Assembly: GCA_002471665.1 (NCBI GenBank)
Contig: DKQK01000017.1
Span: 1-22,619, forward strand
DNA length: 22,619 nucleotides
From: Gammaproteobacteria bacterium UBA7310
GTDB lineage: Bacteria > Pseudomonadota > Gammaproteobacteria > Pseudomonadales > Ketobacteraceae
Reading direction: 5' to 3'
The notes under the pieces are model-generated. The model did not search any database. It was given only the letters and a program-made list of their open reading frames with translations, and was not told where the DNA came from. Positions 1 to 7,139 of the stretch are shown here, in pieces (position 1 is the first letter of the stretch; each line of letters begins with the position of its first letter). The position numbers were made by a program, and so were the translations under genes.

Positions 1-648
1 CTGGGCAGTGCCAGCCGCCCGGGGATCGTGTTGTTCGATGAGGTGGAAAAAGCCAGCCAGGAGGTGGCGCGCAGCCTGATGAATGTGTTCGATAATGGCC
101 GTTTGCGTTTGGCGTCGGGAACCCGCGAGCTGTCATTCAGCAACTGCCTGGTGTTTATGACCAGCAATCTGGGGGCACAGCAATGGCAACGTCGACAGGC
201 TGCTTCCCCTTGGCAGCGTTGGTTTCTCAGCCGTCGGCAATCCAAAAGGCATGCCCATTTCGAAGCAGCGTTGGCACAGCACTTTGATCCCGAATTTCTT
301 AACCGCATAGATCGTATTGAATTGTTTGCTCCCATCGGAACCAACCATGTTCGTCAGATCGTTGAGTTGGAAGTAAGAAAGCTGAATCAACATCTGGCCA
401 AGAAACAAATTGTGTTGCAGGTTGAGCCCGGGGTTATTGAGCTGCTGGCTCAGCGGGGTTTTGATCCACAGTACGGGGCCCGTGCCCTGCGCCGCTGCGT
501 GCGGGATCAATTGTTGGTGCCATTGTCCTCATCCTTGCTGGCTGGCGGCGCCTTGGCTCCCGCCAACCCCGGCGCTGCCGGTCGGGGGCCGTCGCGTCAA
601 TGCGTGGTATCGCTGCAGGCGAATGGCATTCATTGCCAACTGGCTTAG
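1..648 (+). CDS. Clp/Hsp100-type AAA+ ATPase, C-terminal part (5' truncated)
   Basis: The reading frame is open from base 1, so the gene begins outside the window; 215 C-terminal residues are present. Seen: a Walker B box (IVLFDEVEKA), a sensor-1 segment (FMTSNLGAQ), an arginine-finger region (FLNRIDRIELF) and a sensor-2/C-domain segment (GFDPQYGARALRR). This is the order found in the second AAA+ module plus the D2-small domain of ClpA/ClpB/ClpC proteins. The Walker A loop lies off the left edge. Between sensor 1 and the arginine finger I see no IGF/IGL-like tripeptide of the kind that docks ClpP; instead there is a basic, Trp-containing stretch (WQRWFLSRRQSKRH). This hints at a ClpP-independent disaggregase or a specialised Clp ATPase, but the subfamily cannot be fixed from a fragment. 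The tail after sensor 2 is Ala/Pro/Gly-rich. The stop is followed by about 125 bases before the kinase gene. Confidence 0.88.
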   Translation: MGSASRPGIVLFDEVEKASQEVARSLMNVFDNGRLRLASGTRELSFSNCLVFMTSNLGAQQWQRRQAASPWQRWFLSRRQSKRHAHFEAALAQHFDPEFLNRIDRIELFAPIGTNHVRQIVELEVRKLNQHLAKKQIVLQVEPGVIELLAQRGFDPQYGARALRRCVRDQLLVPLSSSLLAGGALAPANPGAAGRGPSRQCVVSLQANGIHCQLA

Positions 649-773
649 AAAGTTTGTTTGGTATGTAAATTGCTCTGATCCCTGTTCCGGGTCACACAGG
701 AGGTGGCTGGGGGGAGTGCTTGATTCTCCCGCTGTTTCAGGGATGGCTGGTGATTGATTTTGAGCATGGGGAT

Positions 774-3700
774 ATGGCGGCAAGGCAGAGAATATTTCGC
801 GTCCGGCGTCAATACAACCAATGGGTGGCCAACGAAACCCTGGAAGATTACGCGCTGCGTTTCACCGCCAAAAGTGCACGCCGCTGGTCTGCGGCCCGGG
901 TCAGCAACACGGCGTTGGGCGCGATCTCGTTTTTAGCACTGGAGGCCATCGGCGGCGCCATCACCCTCAGTTACGGGTTTACCAATGCCGCCATGGCGAT
1001 AATGGCAGTGGGCTTTCTGATCTTCATTACCGGGTTACCCATTGGCTACTATGCTTCAAAATATGGCATTGATATCGATTTGCTCACTCGTGGTGCAGGC
1101 TTTGGCTATATCGGCTCCACCATCACGTCTTTAATCTATGCCTCCTTTACATTTATCTTCTTTGCTCTGGAAGCAGCCATCATGGCCATGGCGCTGGATC
1201 AACTGTTCCAGATCCCGTTGTCCATTGGCTATCTGATCAGCTCCCTGATTGTCATTCCCCTGGTGACCCACGGAATTACATTGATCAGCCGTTTCCAGCT
1301 CTGGTCCCAGCCGCTTTGGGTCTGTCTGCAATTGCTGCCGTTTATTTACATTGGCCTGGATGATATGACCTCCGTGGAGGACTGGACCCAATTCACCGGC
1401 ACCGAGGAACAGGGCGGCACCGGTTTTAATATATTGCTGTTCGGTGCTGCGTCGTCGGTGATTTTTTCACTGATCGCGCAAATCGGTGAACAGGTGGATT
1501 TTCTGCGCTTTTTGCCCCCCAAAGAAAAGGTGTCACCGATGCGCTGGTGGTTTGCCATGCTGGTGGCGGGCCCCGGTTGGATCTGGGCCGGGATCCTGAA
1601 AATCTTCGCCGGTTCGTTTCTGGCGGTACTGGCCCTGGGGCATGGTATTCCGGTGGAAGATGCGTCCGACCCCACCAGTATGTATCGAGTGGCCTTTGGC
1701 TACATTACCTCTTCGCCGCAGATCGCGCTGGCGATAGCCGGCATCTTTGTCATTCTTTCCCAGCTTAAAATCAATGTGACCAACTCCTATGCCGGCTCTA
1801 TTGCCTGGTCCAATTTCTTTTCCCGTCTGACCCACAACCATCCCGGCCGGGTGGTGTGGTTGATCTTCAACGTCATCATCGCTTTGCTGTTGATGGAACT
1901 GGGAATTTACAAGGCGCTGGAGGAAATTCTCGGTGTGTACGCGATTGTCGCTGTGGCCTGGGTGGGCTCTCTGGTGGCGGATCTGATCATCAATAAGCCC
2001 CTGGGGCTTAGCCCTGCCACCATCGAGTTCAAGCGCGCCTATTTATACGATATCAATCCGGTTGGCTTTGGGTCCATGATACTGGCCACCCTGGTGGGCA
2101 TCAGCGCGCACATGGGCAGTTTTGGTGAAACAGCGCGGGCGCTGGCACCTTATCTGACGTTGGCATCATCTTTTGTGTTTGCACCGTTGATTGCCTGGGC
2201 CACCGGTGGCCGCTACTACATTGCCCGTGAACCGGAGCGCATCGATACCGATAACGGTATGGCCACCTGTTGTATCTGTGAACACAGTTTTGAAGCAGAG
2301 GACATTGCCCAGTGTCCGGCCTACGGGGGGCATATCTGCTCTTTGTGTTGTTCGCTGGATGCCCGCTGCCAGGATCGTTGTAAACCCCACGCCCGCATGT
2401 CGGAGCAGATGCTGAGTTTGTTGGGAGCCGTGCTCCCGGAGCGTATTGTGGCACGCATGAATTCGCGCTTTGGCCACTTTATGGCGTTGATGTCGCTCTG
2501 TTCATTGTTCATCGCCCTGGTATTGACCATGGTGTACTTCGAGATGCCGGTGCCTGATGAAACGGTGCGTGACATCATTGGTGTATTGCTGTGGAAGGAA
2601 TTTTTTATCTCGCTCATCGTGGTGGGCGTTGCCTGCTGGTTGTTTGTATTGGCGCACGAAAGCCGCCTGGTTGCGCAGGAGGAAACTGAACGGCAAACCG
2701 AACTGCTGCAGCAGGAAATCTACGCCCATGAACAAACGGACCTGCAATTGCAGCAGGCCAAGGAGATGGCCGAAGCTGCCAATAAGGCCAAAAGCCGTTA
2801 TCTCACCGGTATCAGCCACGAGCTGCGCTCGCCACTGAATTCAGTAATGGGCTACGCCCAGTTGCTGGAGAAAGATGAATCCATTCCCGAGGGGCGCCGT
2901 GAGGCAGTGGGGGTTATTCTGCGCAGCAGTGAACATCTTTCCGATTTGATCGAAGGGCTGTTGGATATTTCCAAGATAGAAGCCGGGCGCCTGGATTTGC
3001 ATCGCAATGAGGTGCGCTTTTCCAAACTGATGGATCAGTTGGTCAACATGTTCCGCTTGCAGGCAGAAGCGAAGGGTATTGCGTTTGAGTACGTTTGCCA
3101 CAGCCGCCTGCCGGAATACGTCGCCACGGATGAAAAACGCTTGCGTCAGATCCTGATCAATCTGTTGTCCAATGCCATCAAGTTTACCCAGCAGGGTAAA
3201 GTGACACTGGAAGTGCGCTATCGCAATCAGGTGGCTGAATTTGTGGTGCGGGATTCCGGAGTCGGCATCAGCCCGGACAATGTAGAGAAAATTTTCAAAC
3301 CCTTTGAGCGTATTCGTGAGCCCGGTGTGGCGCCGGCACCCGGAACCGGGCTGGGCCTGACCATTACCCGCCTGCTCACCGATATCATGGGGGGGGATCT
3401 TTCATTGCAGAGTGAGCCCGGGGTGGGCAGTCGTTTTACGGTGGCGCTGATGCTGTCCAGTATTGCCAAACCCTCGGTGGCACCGGCACTGGAACAAACC
3501 ATCCGCAGTTATGTCGGCGCAAGAAAAAAAGTACTGGTGGTGGATGACGATGAAACCCACCGCACGCTGGTTAACAATATTCTGGAGCCCATCGGCTTTA
3601 TTGTGGCGGAAGCCAAGGATGCGGAAGAGTGTTTGGCGCTGATCCCCCATTGGCAACCGGACCTGTACCTTTTGGATATGAACATGCCGGGTATGAATGG

Positions 3701-4142
3701 CTGGGAGCTGGCCTGTCGCCTGCGGGAACAGGGGGTCAAGGTGCCGATTGTGATGATTTCCGCCGACGCGCGCGAAGGTCAGCATGAGGAGGGCGTGGTC
3801 AAACCCCACAATGATTATCTGATCAAGCCGGTTCGGGTACAGGCGTTATTGGAGCGCCTGGGTGGGTTGCTGGAGCTGCAGTGGATCTACGAAAGTGATA
3901 TCAGTATGCCCCTTGAGTCGGCACCGCAAACCCTGGCCGGGCAGGATTTGCCGGACCCGGACATACTGGTTCAGTTGCAGGCCATGGCGGAGATTGGTCA
4001 TCTGCAGGGATTGCGTAAAAAACTGGAAGAGCTTAAGCAGGATGCAAACACCAGTGAGGCCTTCGTCCGTTATCTGGAAGCGGCGATTCGACAAGTAAGG
4101 ATGGAGAATATTCTGAAATTACATCAGGTGAAGTCAGCATGA
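774..4142 (+). CDS. NCS1-transporter-fused hybrid sensor histidine kinase
   Basis: About 1122 residues. Residues 1-480 form a polytopic membrane domain resembling purine/cytosine permeases (NCS1), with segments such as EAIGGAITLSYGFTNAAMA and LLTRGAGFGYIGSTITSL. Next come a Cys-rich patch (about 497-541, nine cysteines, e.g. CSLCCSLDARCQDRC), two more hydrophobic helices, a short coiled coil, and a HisKA domain with H-box SHELRSP (phospho-His near residue 682). An HATPase_c domain follows (N-box NLLSNAIKF, G1 DSGVGIS, G2 GTGLGLTI), then a receiver (VVDDDE, LLDMNMPG with phospho-Asp near 968, LIKP). The domain order recalls CbrA-type kinases, but with an NCS1 rather than an SSS transporter. 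The start is uncertain: ATG 774 is chosen because MAARQRIFRVRRQYNQWV resembles the N-terminus I expect in this family. A TTG at 720 is in frame but sits inside a GGGAG/CTCCC hairpin (712-730). The ligand is unknown. The gene overlaps the next by ATGA. Confidence 0.92.
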   Translation: MAARQRIFRVRRQYNQWVANETLEDYALRFTAKSARRWSAARVSNTALGAISFLALEAIGGAITLSYGFTNAAMAIMAVGFLIFITGLPIGYYASKYGIDIDLLTRGAGFGYIGSTITSLIYASFTFIFFALEAAIMAMALDQLFQIPLSIGYLISSLIVIPLVTHGITLISRFQLWSQPLWVCLQLLPFIYIGLDDMTSVEDWTQFTGTEEQGGTGFNILLFGAASSVIFSLIAQIGEQVDFLRFLPPKEKVSPMRWWFAMLVAGPGWIWAGILKIFAGSFLAVLALGHGIPVEDASDPTSMYRVAFGYITSSPQIALAIAGIFVILSQLKINVTNSYAGSIAWSNFFSRLTHNHPGRVVWLIFNVIIALLLMELGIYKALEEILGVYAIVAVAWVGSLVADLIINKPLGLSPATIEFKRAYLYDINPVGFGSMILATLVGISAHMGSFGETARALAPYLTLASSFVFAPLIAWATGGRYYIAREPERIDTDNGMATCCICEHSFEAEDIAQCPAYGGHICSLCCSLDARCQDRCKPHARMSEQMLSLLGAVLPERIVARMNSRFGHFMALMSLCSLFIALVLTMVYFEMPVPDETVRDIIGVLLWKEFFISLIVVGVACWLFVLAHESRLVAQEETERQTELLQQEIYAHEQTDLQLQQAKEMAEAANKAKSRYLTGISHELRSPLNSVMGYAQLLEKDESIPEGRREAVGVILRSSEHLSDLIEGLLDISKIEAGRLDLHRNEVRFSKLMDQLVNMFRLQAEAKGIAFEYVCHSRLPEYVATDEKRLRQILINLLSNAIKFTQQGKVTLEVRYRNQVAEFVVRDSGVGISPDNVEKIFKPFERIREPGVAPAPGTGLGLTITRLLTDIMGGDLSLQSEPGVGSRFTVALMLSSIAKPSVAPALEQTIRSYVGARKKVLVVDDDETHRTLVNNILEPIGFIVAEAKDAEECLALIPHWQPDLYLLDMNMPGMNGWELACRLREQGVKVPIVMISADAREGQHEEGVVKPHNDYLIKPVRVQALLERLGGLLELQWIYESDISMPLESAPQTLAGQDLPDPDILVQLQAMAEIGHLQGLRKKLEELKQDANTSEAFVRYLEAAIRQVRMENILKLHQVKSA

Positions 4143-5062
4143 TCCCTAACGAGAATAAATCAGACGTCGTACTGGTGGTGGACGATTCCGCAGAAACCCT
4201 GGGTATGTTAAGCCAGGTGCTGGACGAAGAGGGATTGACGGTGCTGATCGCGTTGGATGGAGAACAGGCGATCAATATCGCCGGCAAGATGACACCGGAT
4301 ATTGTGTTGCTGGATGCCATCATGCCCAACATCGATGGCTTTGAAACCTGTCGCCGAATGAAACAGGATGCCAACCTCAAGAACACACCGATTATTTTCA
4401 TGACCGGCTTAAGCGATACCGAGCACATCGTCATGGGGTTGGAAGCCGGTGGCGTGGATTATATAGCCAAACCCATTAACCCGCAGGAGTTGGTGGCCCG
4501 CATGCGGGTACATCTTTCCAACGCCCGTATGACGCAAAGCGCCAGAATGGCATTGGATACCGCCGGCCAGAATATCTTTACGACGGATTCTTCCGGTCAG
4601 ATGCTGTGGGCGACGCCGCAGGTGTTTGCCCTGTTTGAGGCCGCGTTGGTGGACAGCAAATGGCTGGACTCCATTCTGGCGCCCTTATTGCGGGCCTGGT
4701 TGAGCCGGCAGCCGGAGCAGGGCCGCAAACTGCCACTGGATGCACCGCTGAAAAAGCTGCAATGCAAGTACCTGGGCGAGATCAACACCAATGAGCACCT
4801 GTTTCGTGTCTTTGAAGAGGACGGGGGCACAGATGAAGATGCATTGAAGAAGGCATTTGTCCTGACCGATCGTGAGGCGGAGGTGCTGTTATGGATTGCC
4901 AACGGCAAGACCAATCGGGAGATTGCCCAGATTCTGGAAATGAGCCCGCGCACGGTGAACAAGCATCTGGAACAGGTTTTCAGGAAACTCGGTGTGGAAA
5001 ACCGAACAGCCGCAGCATCTGTGGCCATTCGCCTGCTCAGCGAAAGCGGGCGCCTGGGCTGA
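4139..5062 (+). CDS. Response regulator, REC + LuxR-type HTH
   Basis: 307 residues. The N-terminal receiver (1-125) has all the expected residues: the acidic pair D15/D16 (VVDDSAE), phospho-acceptor D59 (VLLDAIMPNIDG), switch Thr 89 (FMTGL) and Lys 111 (YIAKPI). A linker of about 110 residues shows no domain I recognise. The C-terminal LuxR/GerE helix-turn-helix (about 240-297) carries LTDREAEVLLWIANGKTN and SPRTVNKHLEQVFRKLGVEN. The start codon overlaps the kinase stop as ATGA, so the two are translationally coupled and almost certainly a cognate pair: the hybrid kinase passes phosphate to D59 and the regulator then binds DNA. Targets are not visible. The nearest downstream gene, the esterase, begins about 100 bases later and is a plausible but unproven target. 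Confidence 0.93.
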   Translation: MIPNENKSDVVLVVDDSAETLGMLSQVLDEEGLTVLIALDGEQAINIAGKMTPDIVLLDAIMPNIDGFETCRRMKQDANLKNTPIIFMTGLSDTEHIVMGLEAGGVDYIAKPINPQELVARMRVHLSNARMTQSARMALDTAGQNIFTTDSSGQMLWATPQVFALFEAALVDSKWLDSILAPLLRAWLSRQPEQGRKLPLDAPLKKLQCKYLGEINTNEHLFRVFEEDGGTDEDALKKAFVLTDREAEVLLWIANGKTNREIAQILEMSPRTVNKHLEQVFRKLGVENRTAAASVAIRLLSESGRLG

Positions 5063-5077
5063 TCGGCACGGGCTTTA

Positions 5078-5092
5078 CCGAAGTATGTTCGG
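5078..5092 (+). terminator. Small perfect hairpin after the response regulator
   Basis: CCGAA-GTATG-TTCGG is a perfect 5-bp stem with a 5-base loop, 15 bases past the response-regulator stop, followed by GCCCTTTCG. The U-tract is very short, so it is at best a weak terminator or a processing/attenuation element ahead of the esterase gene. Confidence 0.25.
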
Positions 5093-5149
5093 CCCTTTCG
5101 TACAATCATTGAGCGTTATGAATCGTTATGCTTGGCCCACAATAACAAT

Positions 5150-5155
5150 AGGTGG
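5150..5155 (+). promoter_or_regulatory. Ribosome binding site deciding the esterase start
   Basis: AGGTGG lies 8 bases upstream of ATG 5164. It overlaps the in-frame GTG at 5152, which would have no such site; this is why ATG 5164 is preferred. Confidence 0.55.
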
Positions 5156-5163
5156 GACAACGT

Positions 5164-6786
5164 ATGTTGCTGGATTTTATTTGTGGTACCGGCCGCCGGG
5201 GCGCATCTTTGTGTGGTGCAGTATGGCTGTTGGCAATGGGCCTTTACGGTTGCGGCGGCGAGCCGCAAGTGAGCACCAGCTATGGTGTAGTGGCCGGTAA
5301 GCGTGACGGCAACGTATTGGAATACCTGGGGATTCCCTATGCCCAGCCACCGCTGGGTGAACTGCGCTGGGCAGACCCGGAGCCACCGCAGCCCTGGGAT
5401 GGCGTGCGGGATGCCAAACTCAAGGGTAATGCCTGCATCCAGTGGGCCACGGGTATACCGGCTTTTACCCCCAATGAAGATTGTCTCACCCTGAATATCT
5501 GGGTACCGGCGGGGGAAGGCTCCCATCCAGTAATGTTCTGGATTCACGGTGGCGCCCAGGCTGCCGGTTCCAGTAATGAATTGCAGTACGATGGCCGCAA
5601 GTTGGCACAATCACTGAATGTGGTGGTGGTCAGTGTCAACTATAGGCTACTGGTATCCGGCTTTTTCGCATTGCCGGCACTGGGGTCGGGAGAGGCTCTG
5701 TCCGGCAACCAGGCCATTAAGGATTTGCAGGCGGCGTTGCGCTGGGTACATGAAGAGATTGCTGCCTTTGGCGGTGATCCCGGCAACGTCACCGTGTTTG
5801 GTGAGTCCGCCGGTTCCACCAATACCTGTGCCTTGCTGGCATCACCCAAAACCCATGCCCCCGAGCGATTGATGCATAAGGCCATTATGCAAAGCGGTGC
5901 CTGTGACACACTGGGGATCATGACGCAGGAGCAGGCGCAGCAGGAGGGCATGAAGCTGTTGGCGGAATTGGGTTGTCTGGATGCGGCAGAGCCGTTGCAG
6001 TGTGCCCGCGCTCTGCCCATTGCGGCCATTCGTGATGTGATAAAATTCAATCTTTTTACTTCCTTCGGTTGGCTGTTGGAAGAATGGCCTTTCCGGCCTG
6101 GCCTGGTGGTGGATGGTGATGTATTCCCCGCCAGCCCGGTTGATCTGGTGACGGAAAACCGCGGTTACGACATTCCGATTCTGCTCGGTACCAATAAGGA
6201 TGAAGGCAGTTTGTTTGCCGGGTTTCTGGCGCACCCGGATGACGCAGAGGGCTATGCCGACTTTATGGAGCAACGCTATGCCGGGCAGGGCGACGACATT
6301 GTCGCACTCTATCCGTTTGCGGATTATCAGAATGCCGGTTCTGCCCACGCCGATATGCGGGGTGATCTCATTATGAAATGCCCCACGTTGAACATGGCGC
6401 GCCGCTACAGCGCTTTCAATGATGTCTGGATGTATTCTCTGGAGCAGGATGTATTCAGTGTGGTGATGGAAGTGATCGCTCTGGGATTCAAGAAGAATGC
6501 TCCGCCATTAGGTGTGTTTCATACAGCGGATATCGGTTATCTGTTTGAATTTCCGTTGTTGAGCGCCATTCTGACCCCGTCCGATCGCACCGTGCGGGAT
6601 CTGTTCCAGCAGGCCTGGGGTAATTTTGCCCGCAACGGCAATCCCAATGGTGATGGAGTACCGGTATGGAATGCGTTTGATCCGGCACTTAACAACTACC
6701 TGGTAATCAGTGGCCAACCTGAGAATCGCACCGATTTTCGCCAGGGTGCCTGTGACTACTGGTTTCAGGTGGGTTACGGTTTCTAA
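5164..6786 (+). CDS. Secreted type-B carboxylesterase, probable lipoprotein
   Basis: 540 residues from ATG 5164. The N-terminus has a basic/hydrophobic leader ending LLAMGLYGCGG. It is a plausible though not classical lipobox, with Cys 30 as the lipidated residue, so the enzyme is likely exported and membrane-anchored. The body is a type-B carboxylesterase (COesterase, alpha/beta hydrolase): GVVAGKRDGNVLEYLGIPYA at the start, the oxyanion region (FWIHGGAQAAGS), nucleophile elbow FGESAGS with Ser 215, catalytic Glu 347 (GTNKDEGSLF) and catalytic His 453 (FHTADIGYLF). The triad is complete, and the length matches the family (500-560). It hydrolyses carboxylic esters; the substrate cannot be told. 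It lies downstream of the transporter-kinase/regulator pair in the same direction, which could mean co-regulation. A 9-bp inverted repeat follows the stop. Confidence 0.93.
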   Translation: MLLDFICGTGRRGASLCGAVWLLAMGLYGCGGEPQVSTSYGVVAGKRDGNVLEYLGIPYAQPPLGELRWADPEPPQPWDGVRDAKLKGNACIQWATGIPAFTPNEDCLTLNIWVPAGEGSHPVMFWIHGGAQAAGSSNELQYDGRKLAQSLNVVVVSVNYRLLVSGFFALPALGSGEALSGNQAIKDLQAALRWVHEEIAAFGGDPGNVTVFGESAGSTNTCALLASPKTHAPERLMHKAIMQSGACDTLGIMTQEQAQQEGMKLLAELGCLDAAEPLQCARALPIAAIRDVIKFNLFTSFGWLLEEWPFRPGLVVDGDVFPASPVDLVTENRGYDIPILLGTNKDEGSLFAGFLAHPDDAEGYADFMEQRYAGQGDDIVALYPFADYQNAGSAHADMRGDLIMKCPTLNMARRYSAFNDVWMYSLEQDVFSVVMEVIALGFKKNAPPLGVFHTADIGYLFEFPLLSAILTPSDRTVRDLFQQAWGNFARNGNPNGDGVPVWNAFDPALNNYLVISGQPENRTDFRQGACDYWFQVGYGF

Positions 6787-6792
6787 TCCCAT

Positions 6793-6830
6793 TGGCTGGC
6801 CCTGACCGGTGCTTCGAGTAAGGCCAGCCA
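6793..6830 (+). terminator. Perfect 9-bp inverted repeat after the esterase
   Basis: TGGCTGGCC (6793-6801) and GGCCAGCCA (6822-6830) are exact reverse complements around a 20-base loop, starting 6 bases after the esterase stop. The downstream bases CTCCTCTTAT are pyrimidine-rich but not a clean U-tract. It is a probable transcript end or mRNA-stabilising hairpin. Confidence 0.45.
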
Positions 6831-6960
6831 CTCCTCTTATGCGCCCCTCCCATGGGCCTGTTTTGCGCGCTATTCAATCAGCGCTGCGCTCTCCATTACC
6901 CCCTCAGCTGCTTTTTCCGGGGCGCTCTCCTGAAGACCCTGGAACAGATCACAAAAAAAC

Positions 6961-6989
6961 TTAAAAAAGTTTGTTTCTCCGCTTTTAAT
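6961..6989 (+). promoter_or_regulatory. Candidate sigma70 promoter for the barrel gene
   Basis: TTAAAA (6961-6966, 4/6 match to the -35 box) and TTTAAT (6984-6989, 5/6 match to the -10 box) are separated by 17 bases in an AT-rich segment. Transcription would start about 145 bases before ATG 7140, so the repeat array would lie in the 5' UTR. Confidence 0.3.
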
Positions 6990-7039
6990 TTGCGTTGTCT
7001 GGCCTATCCTCAGGGAGTGGTTCCTCAGTCTGTACAATC

Positions 7040-7139
7040 GTAGTTGCCTTTTGATAGTGCTTATGAACTCGTAGTGCTTTTGAATCAGTAGCGCCCTTGC
7101 ATCAGTAGCGCCCCTAAAAGTAGTAGTGCCTTAAAAGAC
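7040..7139 (+). repeat. About six degenerate 17-bp direct repeats abutting a start codon
   Basis: Units begin near 7040, 7055, 7071, 7088, 7105 and 7123, a spacing of 15 to 18 bases. Aligned, they read approximately GTAGTGCCTTTTGAATCA: for example GTAGTGCTTTTGAATCA (7071), GTAGCGCCCTTGCATCA (7088), GTAGCGCCCCTAAAA (7105) and GTAGTGCCTTAAAAGAC (7123). The last unit ends at the base before ATG 7140. No Shine-Dalgarno sequence is evident there. They could be iterated binding sites for a regulator, a repeat born by slippage, or a translational control element; the sequence alone does not decide. Confidence 0.7.

Larger units (their letters stand above)
6787..7139. other. Gene-free stretch between the esterase and the barrel gene
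   Basis: I see no convincing gene in these 353 bases. A 63-codon open frame at 6852-7043 has no family resemblance. The stretch holds, in order: the 9-bp inverted repeat after the esterase; an A-rich segment with a small palindrome (AAACTT-AAAA-AAGTTT, 6957-6972); a sigma70-like promoter candidate (6961-6989); and a run of degenerate 17-bp direct repeats (7040-7139) reaching the next start codon. Confidence 0.6.

Noticed and set aside
720..773. TTG 720 as the start of the transporter-kinase gene, with GGGGAG just upstream
   Set aside because: TTG lies inside a GGGAG/CTCCC hairpin, and the extra 18 residues do not look like the family N-terminus; ATG 774 fits better. Not certain.
2262..2396. 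Cys-rich segment in the kinase as a separate inserted zinc-finger gene
   Set aside because: It is in frame and continuous with the transporter and kinase domains, with no start, stop or boundary signs.
6852..7043. 63-codon open frame between the esterase and the barrel gene
   Set aside because: No family resemblance, no convincing ribosome site, and it runs into the direct repeats. Treated as non-coding.
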